Source: a virus
DNA length: 33,362 nt
Reading direction: 5' to 3' (one strand)
IMG/VR virus record: IMGVR_UViG_3300005515_000031
Span: 1 to 33,362 of that record
Shown here: positions 7,104 through 15,031 of the stretch, piece by piece
How positions within the stretch are numbered: position 1 is the stretch's first letter
Layout: the number at the start of each line of letters is the position of its first letter
Program-made: the position numbers and the translations under genes
The notes under the pieces: generated by a model
Databases searched by the model: none
Told to the model about the DNA's origin: nothing
Seen by the model: only the letters and a program-made list of their open reading frames with translations

Positions 7104-9527
7104 TTGGATTTCGAAGAGGCAGCCCGTCGCGTCCATCTCGGCAGATCAATCGCGTTCTTCGGCGCCGGGTTCTCGCCTGATGCCACAAACCTTGAAGGCG
7201 AGGGTATGGCTTCTGCCTCAAAGCTTGCTGCATTTCTTTCAGATAAGCTGAGCGAGGCGGAGCTTCTACCTCTTGATCTCGCATCACAAGAATACGTCCG
7301 GAAAGGTTTAATTCCAGACCTAAGACAGATAATCGTGCAGTCATTTACGACTAAACATGTGGCACCTTATCAAAGTAAATTGGCGCAGCTGCCGTGGCAA
7401 CGAGTTTACACGACTAACTATGATAATATCGTGGAATTTGCGCGACATGCTGCGGGTCAGTCGTCAGATACCGCAACGTCACTTGATCGTCCGGCAGATT
7501 TTTCGGGACGATTTTCGGTCGTCCATCTTCACGGTTCTGTAACAAATGTTTCTAAGGAAAATTGGGATGATGCAACCGTACTGACAAACGAGCAATATGC
7601 ATCCGATATTTTAAGAGAAAGTGGCTGGCTTGAAACATTCCGTAACGATGTAAACTATGCGGACGCAATTTTCTTTTTCGGATATTCGATGGCGGATTTG
7701 GATATCGCCCGCCTCATGTACGAGAATCCAACCCTAGCCGAAAAAACCTTCATCGTTGCGGGAAAGTCCCCAAGTCGAGGCACGGAAATTCGTACACAGG
7801 GCTACGGCAGTCTCGTGAAACTAGACGTAGTAGATGCGGCTGAGGCTTTCCCTGCTACTGATGATCCAAGCGCCGCCAAGCCAGCTCCCTATCTCGTCAA
7901 TCTCCAAGAGATTTCCACGAGCGCAGCTGATACGAGACCATCTCGCGACGACATTGTGAACTTTCTAGTGAAAGGGGATCTCGACTTCCGATACGTCGCG
8001 CGAGATCTAGCAAACGGCACTCATGATTATTTTATATCGCGGGATGCAGTTAATGTGAGGGCAGCGAAACTTGGTTCATCCCCGGAGAGATTACTGCTGC
8101 ACTCACGATTAGGAGGTGGGAAAACCTGCGCCGTGGCAGAAATAAGTCATTATCTCTTGACATCGGGATGGCGTGTACTGTCGTTCAACGGTAACACTGA
8201 AGGCTTCGAATACGACATTGATTTCCTTTCCAGCCTCGGATCGGACGGGCAACGAAGGACTGCCATCATATTCGAGTCTTGCTTCTCTTTTTCCTCGACT
8301 ATCAAAGATTTGATTGAACGGTACCCACTTTTATCCATAATCTGTACCAGCCGCAGCGCGGTGCTTCAAACTCGGATTGGGTCAGTCGATGATTCATTGG
8401 GAGACGCCTTTGAAGTAGTCGACCTTGATGAGATAAGTGACCAAGAGGCCGAAGATCTTGATGACGTCCTCCACGCCAATGGGATGTGGGGGGAGCGCCA
8501 GGGGCATAGCCAGGCAAAACGTCTGGAATATATCAGAAAGAAAGCGCGCGGAGACTTGCCGACAGTATTAGTTGATGTTTGCCGTTCATCAGATATATTT
8601 GCCCGCGTTCAGCAAGAACTGAAATTGATTGAGCAGCTATCTCGCGATTTACGAAAATCCCTTGTTACTACGCTCTGCTTAACATGTGCGGGATCGCGAC
8701 TTAACCTAAACCAGATTTGCGACGTCGTGGAGGCCGATCTATTTAAATACGGCAAGTATCAATCCAATCCAGCCCTCAAGGAATTTATCGATTTTGAACG
8801 TGGCAGAGTCGCCGCGCGGTCATCGACCTTCGCTCAAGCCGTTCTTAAAGACATCGTTCCTGACCACCTTATAATCGATATCCTCCCCAGCGTGATCGCG
8901 CGACTGGACCGGTTGGGGTCGGAACATGACGCGTTCATCGATCCCTTGAAGGGAATGATGCGATTTGGATTCATTGAGTCGATATTCAATGATGAAGGCA
9001 AAGAAGCGAAATTGGTTTCGTTCTACGAAGCTGTTCGGGCGACAGGGGTCGTTGCAGGCAATCCACAATTTTGGCTGCAGTATGCCATCGCGTGCATGTC
9101 GTTCGGCGATTACCCGGCAGCCTCGGATCACTTCAAGTCTGCGTTTGGATTGGCTGGAAGCAAAGGGGGTTACGATCCTTACCAGATTGAAAACCAATAT
9201 GCGAAATTCTTATTGGAAAGCCGATCAAAAACGACGCTCTGGAACGATCAATACGAGGCATTTAGCGAAGCTCATGATATCGTAAGCCGGCAAATGAACA
9301 ATTTTCATGAGGGCTATTACCCATACCGCGTTGCACGACTTTATCTTACCTTTACAGAGGTGAATGAGAAGATATTTACTCACGATCAGCGGATCCGGAT
9401 TTCTAATTGGTGTAGTCAACTCATTAAGCTCGGTAACAACGCTCCCAAATCCGTTCGACGCTCCAATTATTGGCGGCAGGGCATGGCTGCGCTTCAGCAA
9501 ACGATCGAGTTTTTGAAGGAAGAGTGA
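7104..9527 (+). CDS. SIR2 / P-loop NTPase / TPR protein, probable anti-phage defence (moron)
   Basis: An 807-aa protein starting at TTG after AGGAG. Residues 10-240 form a SIR2-like domain: GAGFS (20-24), TTNYDN (103-108), HLHGS with candidate catalytic His143, and GYSMADLDI (193-201). Defence SIR2 domains of this class degrade NAD+ on sensing infection. Residues 325-430 look like a P-loop NTPase: SRLGGGKT (334-341, first Gly of Walker A replaced by Ser), AIIFES as Walker B (387-392), CTSR (414-417). The C-terminal third is helical with a TPR-like motif at about 653-685, a plausible sensor. The SIR2-NTPase-repeat order recalls SIR2-STAND (Avs5-like) systems; the exact family is not assigned. 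It is AT-richer with different codon use, splits the late genes between S and J, and is not needed for the P2 virion. Confidence 0.85.
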   Translation: MDFEEAARRVHLGRSIAFFGAGFSPDATNLEGEGMASASKLAAFLSDKLSEAELLPLDLASQEYVRKGLIPDLRQIIVQSFTTKHVAPYQSKLAQLPWQRVYTTNYDNIVEFARHAAGQSSDTATSLDRPADFSGRFSVVHLHGSVTNVSKENWDDATVLTNEQYASDILRESGWLETFRNDVNYADAIFFFGYSMADLDIARLMYENPTLAEKTFIVAGKSPSRGTEIRTQGYGSLVKLDVVDAAEAFPATDDPSAAKPAPYLVNLQEISTSAADTRPSRDDIVNFLVKGDLDFRYVARDLANGTHDYFISRDAVNVRAAKLGSSPERLLLHSRLGGGKTCAVAEISHYLLTSGWRVLSFNGNTEGFEYDIDFLSSLGSDGQRRTAIIFESCFSFSSTIKDLIERYPLLSIICTSRSAVLQTRIGSVDDSLGDAFEVVDLDEISDQEAEDLDDVLHANGMWGERQGHSQAKRLEYIRKKARGDLPTVLVDVCRSSDIFARVQQELKLIEQLSRDLRKSLVTTLCLTCAGSRLNLNQICDVVEADLFKYGKYQSNPALKEFIDFERGRVAARSSTFAQAVLKDIVPDHLIIDILPSVIARLDRLGSEHDAFIDPLKGMMRFGFIESIFNDEGKEAKLVSFYEAVRATGVVAGNPQFWLQYAIACMSFGDYPAASDHFKSAFGLAGSKGGYDPYQIENQYAKFLLESRSKTTLWNDQYEAFSEAHDIVSRQMNNFHEGYYPYRVARLYLTFTEVNEKIFTHDQRIRISNWCSQLIKLGNNAPKSVRRSNYWRQGMAALQQTIEFLKEE

Positions 9528-9591
9528 TCCCGCGTCGGTGGCCGTGCCTTGCCCCAGCGACGATGCCCAAAGCAGTCATCCGGTAGAACGC

Positions 9592-9618
9592 CCTAGTAGA
9601 ATCCCACTCTACAAGCCC
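9592..9618 (+). promoter_or_regulatory. Late-promoter dyad B, upstream of J
   Basis: GTAGA (9596-9600)-N7-TCTAC (9608-9612) with CCTA before and AAGCCC after. It matches the dyad before V (14010-14036) at 26 of 27 positions. A partial look-alike, GGTAGAACGCCC, sits just upstream at about 9582-9593. The dyad centre (9604) is 56 bp before the J ATG. It restarts late transcription after the inserted SIR2 gene if it is an Ogr-type site, which is inference. Confidence 0.65.
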
Positions 9619-9659
9619 GCGCGCTAGCGGCCCAGCCCGTGCCGCACAGAAGTGGCGGC

Positions 9660-10577
9660 ATGGTCGACACCTCCGCTACCTTCACCGCCGTCGATCTCTC
9701 GCGCTTGCCGGCGCCGAGCGTGATCGAAGAGCTGAGCTACGAGCAAATTCTCGCCGGATGGCTAGCGGATTTCGAGGCCTTGTTCGGCCCGGAAGATCCC
9801 GAGGCGTTCGACGCCCTGGTCGAATCCGATCCTGCCATGCGGGTCCTGCAGGTCGGCGCCTACCGCGAGTTCCTGATGCGCGGGCGGGTCAACGACGCGG
9901 CCAAGGCGGTGATGCCGGCATACGCGGTCGGCGCGGATCTGGACAACCTTGCCGCCCTCATGAGCGTCACGCGCCTGATAATCGATGCGGGCGACCCGGA
10001 AAACGGCGTCCCGCCAACCTACGAGAGCGACACCGATTTGCGTCGGCGCCTGGTGCTAGCCCCCGAGGGCTATTCAGTGGCCGGGCCGGAAGGCGCCTAC
10101 ATCTACCACGCGCTCTCCACCTCGGGCGAAGTGCTCGACGCCTCGGCAATCAGCCCGGCACCCGGCGAAGTCCTGGTCACTGTACTGGCCCGCAGTGGCG
10201 ACGGCACGCCCTCGGCGGAGCTGCTCGAGCTGGTCAATCTGCACGTCTCGGACGAAACGCGGCGGCCGCTTACCGACGCGGTCACCGTCCAGGCGGCTAC
10301 GATCGTTCCCTACGCGATCACCGCCTCGATCACGACCTATGCCGGCCCCGATGGATCGATTGTGCTCGCGGAGGCGATCCGAGGCGCCGAGGCCTATCGC
10401 GAAAAGCAGCACCGGCTCGGCCTGGACGTAACCAGGTCCGGCATTTTCCGCGCCCTTCACTGTGAGGGCGTGCAGAACGTCGTCCTCACCTCGCCGGTGG
10501 CCGACATCGTCATAGATCGCGAAAGCGCGAGCTGGTGCACCGCGATCAACATCACTCATGCGGGCGTCGGCGAGTAA
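9660..10577 (+). CDS. J: Baseplate assembly protein, P2 GpJ-like
   Basis: Baseplate wedge component of the contractile tail. The 305-aa product from ATG 9660 begins MVDTSATFTAVDLSRLPAP, and the family blocks follow: YREFLMRGRVNDAAKAVMPAYAVGADLDNLAAL (P2: LRQRINEAAKANMLAYATGSDLDNLGA), GYSVAGPEGAYIYHALS, DASAISPAPGEVLVTVLARSGDGTPS. A GTG at 9639 is in frame upstream. Neither start has a good Shine-Dalgarno, and the dyad lies close, so a very short leader or leaderless mRNA is possible. The stop overlaps the I start (TAATG). Confidence 0.92.
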   Translation: MVDTSATFTAVDLSRLPAPSVIEELSYEQILAGWLADFEALFGPEDPEAFDALVESDPAMRVLQVGAYREFLMRGRVNDAAKAVMPAYAVGADLDNLAALMSVTRLIIDAGDPENGVPPTYESDTDLRRRLVLAPEGYSVAGPEGAYIYHALSTSGEVLDASAISPAPGEVLVTVLARSGDGTPSAELLELVNLHVSDETRRPLTDAVTVQAATIVPYAITASITTYAGPDGSIVLAEAIRGAEAYREKQHRLGLDVTRSGIFRALHCEGVQNVVLTSPVADIVIDRESASWCTAINITHAGVGE

Positions 10578-11125
10578 TGGCCGCCCTGCTCCCACCGAAT
10601 TCCACCCCGCTCGAGCGCGCGTTGGAAAGGGTGATGGCCCGCATGATGGCCATGCCGGTGCCGCTGCGCGACCTGGTCTCGCCGGACAATTGCCCCCTGC
10701 CCCTGCTGCCCTATCTCGCCTGGGCACTTTCCATCGACAGCTGGTCGAGCGACTGGCCCGAGGCCGTCAAGCGCTCGCGCGTGCGCCGCGCGATGGAGAT
10801 CCAGCGCCGCAAGGGCACTTCTGAATCGGTTCGCGCTGTCGTAGAGAGCTTCGGCGGCGCCGTCGCTTTGCGTGAATGGTGGCAGACCGAGCCTCGCGGC
10901 GCGCCGCACACTTTCGACCTCGCCATCACCCTCTCGGGAGAGGGTGGCACCGAAGCCAGCGCGGCCTTTGCCGACGCGGTCATCGCCGAGGTTCGCCGCA
11001 CCAAGCCGGTGCGCTCTCACTTCACCTACACCCAGGGCGTCAACCTCGCGCGGACGCTTGGCGTCGCCGGCGCCGTTCGCCCCGCCACCTTCGCCCGCCT
11101 TCAGCTCGAAGCCCCTGCGGCCTGA
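10577..11125 (+). CDS. I: Tail protein, P2 GpI-like
   Basis: 182 aa. It matches P2 GpI: LLPPNSTPLERALERV, VPLRDLVSPDNCPLPLLPYLAWALSIDSWSSDWPEAVKRS (P2: VPLRQLWNPDTCPVNLLPYLAWAFSVDRWDEGWPEATKR), RKGTSESVRAVVESFG, LREWWQTEP. It is a baseplate-peripheral protein that connects J and the tail fibre. One-base overlap with J, 12-bp gap to the fibre gene. Confidence 0.93.
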   Translation: MAALLPPNSTPLERALERVMARMMAMPVPLRDLVSPDNCPLPLLPYLAWALSIDSWSSDWPEAVKRSRVRRAMEIQRRKGTSESVRAVVESFGGAVALREWWQTEPRGAPHTFDLAITLSGEGGTEASAAFADAVIAEVRRTKPVRSHFTYTQGVNLARTLGVAGAVRPATFARLQLEAPAA

Positions 11126-11137
11126 CCGGAGACCAGC

Positions 11138-13711
11138 ATGCCGTCGATCCAGTTCATCGTCACCGACGCGGGCCGCGCCGCCCTGGTCAACGCCCAGCAC
11201 AATGGCACCAACGCGGTGACCATTGCCCAGGTCGGCGTGTCCGGCACGCCGATCGTCGCCACCACCGCGACCGCTAACCTTCCCGGCGAGGTGAAGCGCA
11301 TCGCCACGATTAGCGGCGGCGCCGTGGCGGCCGACACCATGCACGTCACCGTGCGCGACGAGAGCGCCGACGTCTTCACTGTGCGGTCGCTCGCCTTCTA
11401 CCTGTCGGACGGAACCCTGTTCGGCGCCTATGGGCAGGCCGGGGTGATCGTCGAGAAATCCGCGCAGTCGATGCTGCTTCTCGCGATCGACGTGATCTTC
11501 GCGGACATCGGCGCCGTGTTGCTCCAGTTCGGTGACGCCAACTTCATCAACCCACCGGCGACTACGGATACCGCCGGCGTCATCAAGATCGCCACCGATG
11601 CCGAAGCCGCCGCCATGGCGACAGCGATCAAGGCACTGAGCCCGCGTGGCATGGCCTTGGCATTCACCGCCGCGAACGTGCTGGCGCGGCTCCTCACCGT
11701 GGATGGCGCGGGCTCGGGCCTCGACGCGGATCTGCTCGATGGCCAAGAGGGCAGCTACTACACGAACATCACCGCCCGCCTGGGCTACACGCCGCTGAAC
11801 GCCACCACCTTTACCGGCGCCGAGATCTTGAACCGCGTGGTCACGGTCGACGGCTCTGGCTCGGGGCTCGACGCCGATCTGCTAGACGGGCGCCACGCGA
11901 GCGAGTTCGCGTTGCTCACCGGCGCCAATTTCACCGGGGCGGTTTCGCTCCTCAACGGTGGCACGCTTTCGACGCTCGGCGCCGGCGGGGGCTGCGAGTT
12001 CGCCTGGCTTGGCGCAACGTCGCGCATCCTCTCCTACGATCGCGTCGCCACCGCCTATCGGCCGCTGCAGATCGCGGGGTCCACGATCGAGCTAGCGCCC
12101 CAGACCAGCGTCAGCGTGACGGGATCGTTGGGCATCAGCGGCGCCCTGACGCGTGCCGGAAACACCGTGTGGGATGCCGCAAATGACGGCGCCGGCTCCG
12201 GCATGGACGCCGATCTGCTCGACGGCCGACAGGCGGCGGAATTCGCCCTTCTCACCGGGGCGGGCTTCACCGGCAACATCGGCATCGGAGTTAGCCCAGC
12301 GTCGCCCTACGGCCGATCGATCCAGCTCGCGCAGGGGCCGGGAACATCGGTGCCGATGATCCTGCACCAGTCGATCAACACCAATGACGAACGGCTGTAC
12401 ATCCTGAACAACCTGCAGCCGCCAAACGGCGCCTATGGGGGAACCTTCACCTACAACAAGGCGAACGCCTCGGGCTCGGCTTACCTGAGCTTCGCCGGCA
12501 CCCACGTCTTCTATTCTGCGGCACCTGGCGCGGCGGGCGCCCAGGCCACGCTGGTGCAGACCGGACGTATCGACGCGGTTGGCAACCACTATGCAGCTGC
12601 GGACTTTTTCGCGAGCGGCGGCAACCTGGTCTGGCACGTCGGCAATGACGGGGCCGGTTCGGGCATGGATGCCGATCTTTTGGACGGCAGACAGGCCGCT
12701 GAGTTTGCCTTGCTCTCCGGCGCGGCATTCACTGGGCCGGTCCAAAGCGCCGGCGGTCTTCGCGCCTTCCCACTCGCGAATCCGACCGCGCCGACCGATG
12801 CGACGCAAATTCAGGTCGGCGAGATCTCGCAGAACGCGGCCTATCGCCTGAGCGTAGGATACTGGCTCAACGGCGCCCAATGGTCTGGCGTCATCAACGC
12901 CCTCGCCAACAACGTTGCAGCACCGCTCAACATCCAGCCCTCTGGCGGCGCTGCTGTGTTCGGCGGCGCCGCATCCATTGCAGGTGCCCTTACCCGTGCC
13001 GGCTCCACCGTGTGGGACGCGGCCAATGACGGCTCCGGCTCGGGTATGGACGCGGATCTGCTCGACGGCCTCCACGCCAGCGCGTTCGCGCAGCTGGCCG
13101 GCGCCGGCTTCACCGGCCCTGTGCAGGCCCAGACGCCCAACGCAGGGACCAGCGGCGGCTTCCGCCTGCTCGGCAACGCCACCTCCGGGTTCGGATACCT
13201 TCAGGTCACCGACCAGAGCGCCGCCACGCAATGGGGCTATCTCCGCTTCAATTCGGCGGGCCAGATGTTCTGGTCGGGAACGCTGTCCCGCAACGGCAAC
13301 CAGGTGTGGGACGCCGCGAACGACGGCTCAGGGTCGGGGATGGATGCTGACCTGCTCGACGGCCTGCACGCCAGCGCGTTTGCCCTGCTCACCGACGCCA
13401 CCCGCGCCGGCTCCAATGCCAATGGCTATTGGGAGAAGCGTCCGAACGGCGTGATCGAGCAATGGGGAACCCTGGCCGGCACCTATGCCGAGGGGCAGAT
13501 CGTCATTACCTTCCCGATCCAGTTCACCGACGTGAACTCGATCGTGATCTCGGCAAACGCGGTGAACACCGCCGGCAGCGACAAGTACGACATTTCGATC
13601 CAGCGCGTCTCGCGAACCGTCGATGGGTGCGTCGTGTTCGCCCAATACTCCGCCGCCGCGTCGAGCATCAACCAGATCAACGGCGTCGATTGGCGCGCTG
13701 TCGGTCGCTGA
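11138..13711 (+). CDS. H: Tail fibre protein, P2 GpH-like N-terminus, repeat shaft and receptor-tip domain
   Basis: The 857-aa receptor-binding fibre has an N-terminal region (about 1-150) typical of P2-type fibres (TDAGRAALVNAQHNGTNAVTIAQVGVSG, VRSLAFYLSDGTLFGAYGQ). The shaft holds six copies of a motif around GSG-(L/M)-DADLLDG, mostly followed by a Phe-Ala-x-Leu...Phe-Thr-Gly strand. The last about 90 residues (GYWEKRPNGVIEQWG to INGVDWRAVGR) resemble the gp53-like C-terminal fibre domain that forms the trimeric tip. Position directly after I fits P2. No separate chaperone gene of the GpG type is obvious next to it; the small gene that follows is unlike GpG. Confidence 0.9.
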   Translation: MPSIQFIVTDAGRAALVNAQHNGTNAVTIAQVGVSGTPIVATTATANLPGEVKRIATISGGAVAADTMHVTVRDESADVFTVRSLAFYLSDGTLFGAYGQAGVIVEKSAQSMLLLAIDVIFADIGAVLLQFGDANFINPPATTDTAGVIKIATDAEAAAMATAIKALSPRGMALAFTAANVLARLLTVDGAGSGLDADLLDGQEGSYYTNITARLGYTPLNATTFTGAEILNRVVTVDGSGSGLDADLLDGRHASEFALLTGANFTGAVSLLNGGTLSTLGAGGGCEFAWLGATSRILSYDRVATAYRPLQIAGSTIELAPQTSVSVTGSLGISGALTRAGNTVWDAANDGAGSGMDADLLDGRQAAEFALLTGAGFTGNIGIGVSPASPYGRSIQLAQGPGTSVPMILHQSINTNDERLYILNNLQPPNGAYGGTFTYNKANASGSAYLSFAGTHVFYSAAPGAAGAQATLVQTGRIDAVGNHYAAADFFASGGNLVWHVGNDGAGSGMDADLLDGRQAAEFALLSGAAFTGPVQSAGGLRAFPLANPTAPTDATQIQVGEISQNAAYRLSVGYWLNGAQWSGVINALANNVAAPLNIQPSGGAAVFGGAASIAGALTRAGSTVWDAANDGSGSGMDADLLDGLHASAFAQLAGAGFTGPVQAQTPNAGTSGGFRLLGNATSGFGYLQVTDQSAATQWGYLRFNSAGQMFWSGTLSRNGNQVWDAANDGSGSGMDADLLDGLHASAFALLTDATRAGSNANGYWEKRPNGVIEQWGTLAGTYAEGQIVITFPIQFTDVNSIVISANAVNTAGSDKYDISIQRVSRTVDGCVVFAQYSAAASSINQINGVDWRAVGR
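11711..13363 (+). repeat. Six in-frame repeats coding GSG(L/M)DADLLDG in the fibre gene
   Basis: Repeat cores of 33 bp lie at 11711-11743, 11858-11890, 12194-12226, 12656-12688, 13037-13069 and 13331-13363. Copies 3-6 also share the upstream AA(C/T)GACGG(C/G) stretch (DANDG). The protein motif is nearly constant, the DNA less so (different synonymous codons), which points to selection on the protein with some recombination. Such repeats favour expansion, contraction or exchange of fibre segments. Confidence 0.85.
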
Positions 13712-13731
13712 GTTTCAACCAGGAGCCCAAC

Positions 13732-14004
13732 ATGCAGATCACCAACAACGGCTTCAATGCCGGAACCCGCACCGTCTCGGCGACCTTCGAACACGCCGGT
13801 GTCACGCACACTCGGGACGTCAACGCGTGCTTCAACGAGGCCGGCGAAGTCGATGAGGAAGCGACCGCAGCTCGCCTCGAGGAGGTCGGCGCGGGCGTCG
13901 CGGTAAAGATCGCAGCGGGTGCCATCACCAACCCACCCCCCGCCGAGGAAGAGACGGCCGAGGATTCGAAGCCGCGCAAGCGCAAGGCGGCACCAGCAGA
14001 ATAG
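13732..14004 (+). CDS. Small acidic protein after the tail fibre, unknown
   Basis: 90 aa from an ATG with AGGAG at 13721-13725. The N-terminal half looks like a small beta domain (NNGFNAGTRTVSATFEHAGVTHTRDVNACF). The C-terminal third is Glu-rich, then basic (PRKRKAAPAE). It lies where P2 has the fibre chaperone G but is much shorter and I see no similarity to G. It could be a fibre-associated or chaperone-like protein, judged by position only. Confidence 0.7.
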   Translation: MQITNNGFNAGTRTVSATFEHAGVTHTRDVNACFNEAGEVDEEATAARLEEVGAGVAVKIAAGAITNPPPAEEETAEDSKPRKRKAAPAE

Positions 14005-14009
14005 CCCGG

Positions 14010-14036
14010 CCTAGTAGAACCCCACTCTACAAGCCC
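14010..14036 (+). promoter_or_regulatory. Late-promoter dyad C, upstream of V
   Basis: GTAGA (14014-14018)-N7-TCTAC (14026-14030), with the same outer bases as the copy before J. It starts only six bases after the previous stop, in a 63-bp gap before V, the first gene of a transcription unit in P2. The arrangement fits a late promoter, not a terminator: no GC-rich stem and no T-run, and a related copy lies between divergent genes at 1-16. Confidence 0.65.
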
Positions 14037-14067
14037 ACTCCCGCGCGGATCGACGACGTGCCCGGCA

Positions 14068-14652
14068 ATGTCCGGCACCATGACCGGGATCGCCGATCCG
14101 CGCCGCACCATCGGCAATATTCTGCAGCTGGGGACGATCGAGCAGGTCGACCTGGGCGAGGCCGTGTGCCGCGTCCGCACCGGTGAGAACGTCACCGGCG
14201 ACATTCCCTGGGCTTCGGTCGCCGCCGGCGCGATGCTTCGCGTGTGGTCGCCGCCCAGCGTCGGCGAACAGGTCCTGCTCTTCTGCCCCGAAGGCGATGC
14301 CGAGGGCGCGATCGCGGTGCTAGGCATCTTCTCCGACGCCAACCCCGCCCCCTCCAGCGAACCCCTGGTGCTTCTCGAGTTCGGCGACGGCAGCCGCTTC
14401 TCCTATGACCCTGAGGGACATGCGCTGAAGATCCAGCTCGCCGCCGGCGCGACGGCCGAGGTCGAGGCACCAGGCGGACTCAAGATCACCGCCGATATCG
14501 AAGTCACGGGCAACATCGCCCTGACCGGCAAGCTCGACGCCACCGACACGATCACCAGCTCGGCGGATGTCGTCGCAGCGGGCAAGAGCCTCAAGGGGCA
14601 CAAGCACACCGCAGTTGCGCCTGGCAGCGGCGTCTCGGGGCCGCCGCAATGA
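14068..14652 (+). CDS. V: Baseplate spike protein, P2 GpV-like
   Basis: Central spike at the tail tip that pierces the host outer membrane. 194 aa. N-terminal OB-type part: ILQLGTIEQVDLGEAVCRVRTGENVTGDIPWASVAAG...WSPPSVGEQVLLFCPEGD (P2: GIIVETDLNAGRCRVQTG...WWAPSVGEQVLIL). Then comes a beta-helix region of short repeats. Near the end GHKH keeps the His-x-His that binds iron at the P2 spike tip. A second in-frame ATG at 14080 is equally possible. Neither has a clear Shine-Dalgarno. Confidence 0.93.
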   Translation: MSGTMTGIADPRRTIGNILQLGTIEQVDLGEAVCRVRTGENVTGDIPWASVAAGAMLRVWSPPSVGEQVLLFCPEGDAEGAIAVLGIFSDANPAPSSEPLVLLEFGDGSRFSYDPEGHALKIQLAAGATAEVEAPGGLKITADIEVTGNIALTGKLDATDTITSSADVVAAGKSLKGHKHTAVAPGSGVSGPPQ

Positions 14653-15020
14653 TCGGCATGGACGCTCGCACCGGCAAGCGCCTCAGCGGAGACGCGCACC
14701 TGGCGCAGTCGATCGGGCGCATCCTGTCCACGCCGCTGGGCACTTGCGTCGCACGCCGTGAGTTCGGCTCGCTGCTAGCCGACCTGATCGACCAGCCCGC
14801 CAACCCTGTCAGCAAGCTCCGGATCTTCGCCGCCACCGCGCTGGCCCTACAGCGCTGGGAACCCCGGATCACGCTCACCCGCGTCGGCCTCGAGCAGACC
14901 GGCGCCGGCACCTTCAACGTCATCGTCGAGGGCAAGCGCACCGGTGGCGCCCAGCCCAACCTCCGCACCCGCCTCACCATCCCGCTCGCCTCCAAGGGCG
15001 GGCTCACCGTCTACGCCTGA
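14649..15020 (+). CDS. W: Baseplate wedge protein, P2 GpW / T4 gp25-like
   Basis: 123 aa. It has the gp25-like signature: LAQSIGRILSTPLGTCVARREFGSLLADLIDQP (family: ...ILtTplGtrvmrpdyGs.l..lid.p), followed by ALALQRWEPRITLTRV. It overlaps V by four bases (ATGA). It starts sheath polymerisation at the baseplate. Confidence 0.94.
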   Translation: MIGMDARTGKRLSGDAHLAQSIGRILSTPLGTCVARREFGSLLADLIDQPANPVSKLRIFAATALALQRWEPRITLTRVGLEQTGAGTFNVIVEGKRTGGAQPNLRTRLTIPLASKGGLTVYA

Positions 15021-15031
15021 AGGAGTCTCAA

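Noticed and set aside
1-9618. Inverted dyads as ends of an invertible segment
   Set aside because: An inversion would reverse the whole head/lysis block relative to its neighbours, and no invertase gene is seen.
10556-11746. Long minus-strand open frame opposite I and the fibre N-terminus
   Set aside because: Shadow of well-conserved tail genes; no ribosome site or domain.
12092-13231. Long minus-strand open frame opposite the fibre repeats
   Set aside because: Its apparent internal repeats are only the reverse complement of the fibre repeats.
11711-13363. Fibre repeats as a CRISPR array
   Set aside because: They are in-frame coding repeats of uneven spacing inside one gene; no cas genes.
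9592-14036. Dyads read as intrinsic terminators
   Set aside because: Stems are only five bases, not GC-rich, with no T-run, and the related copy at 1-16 lies upstream of a divergently transcribed start region.
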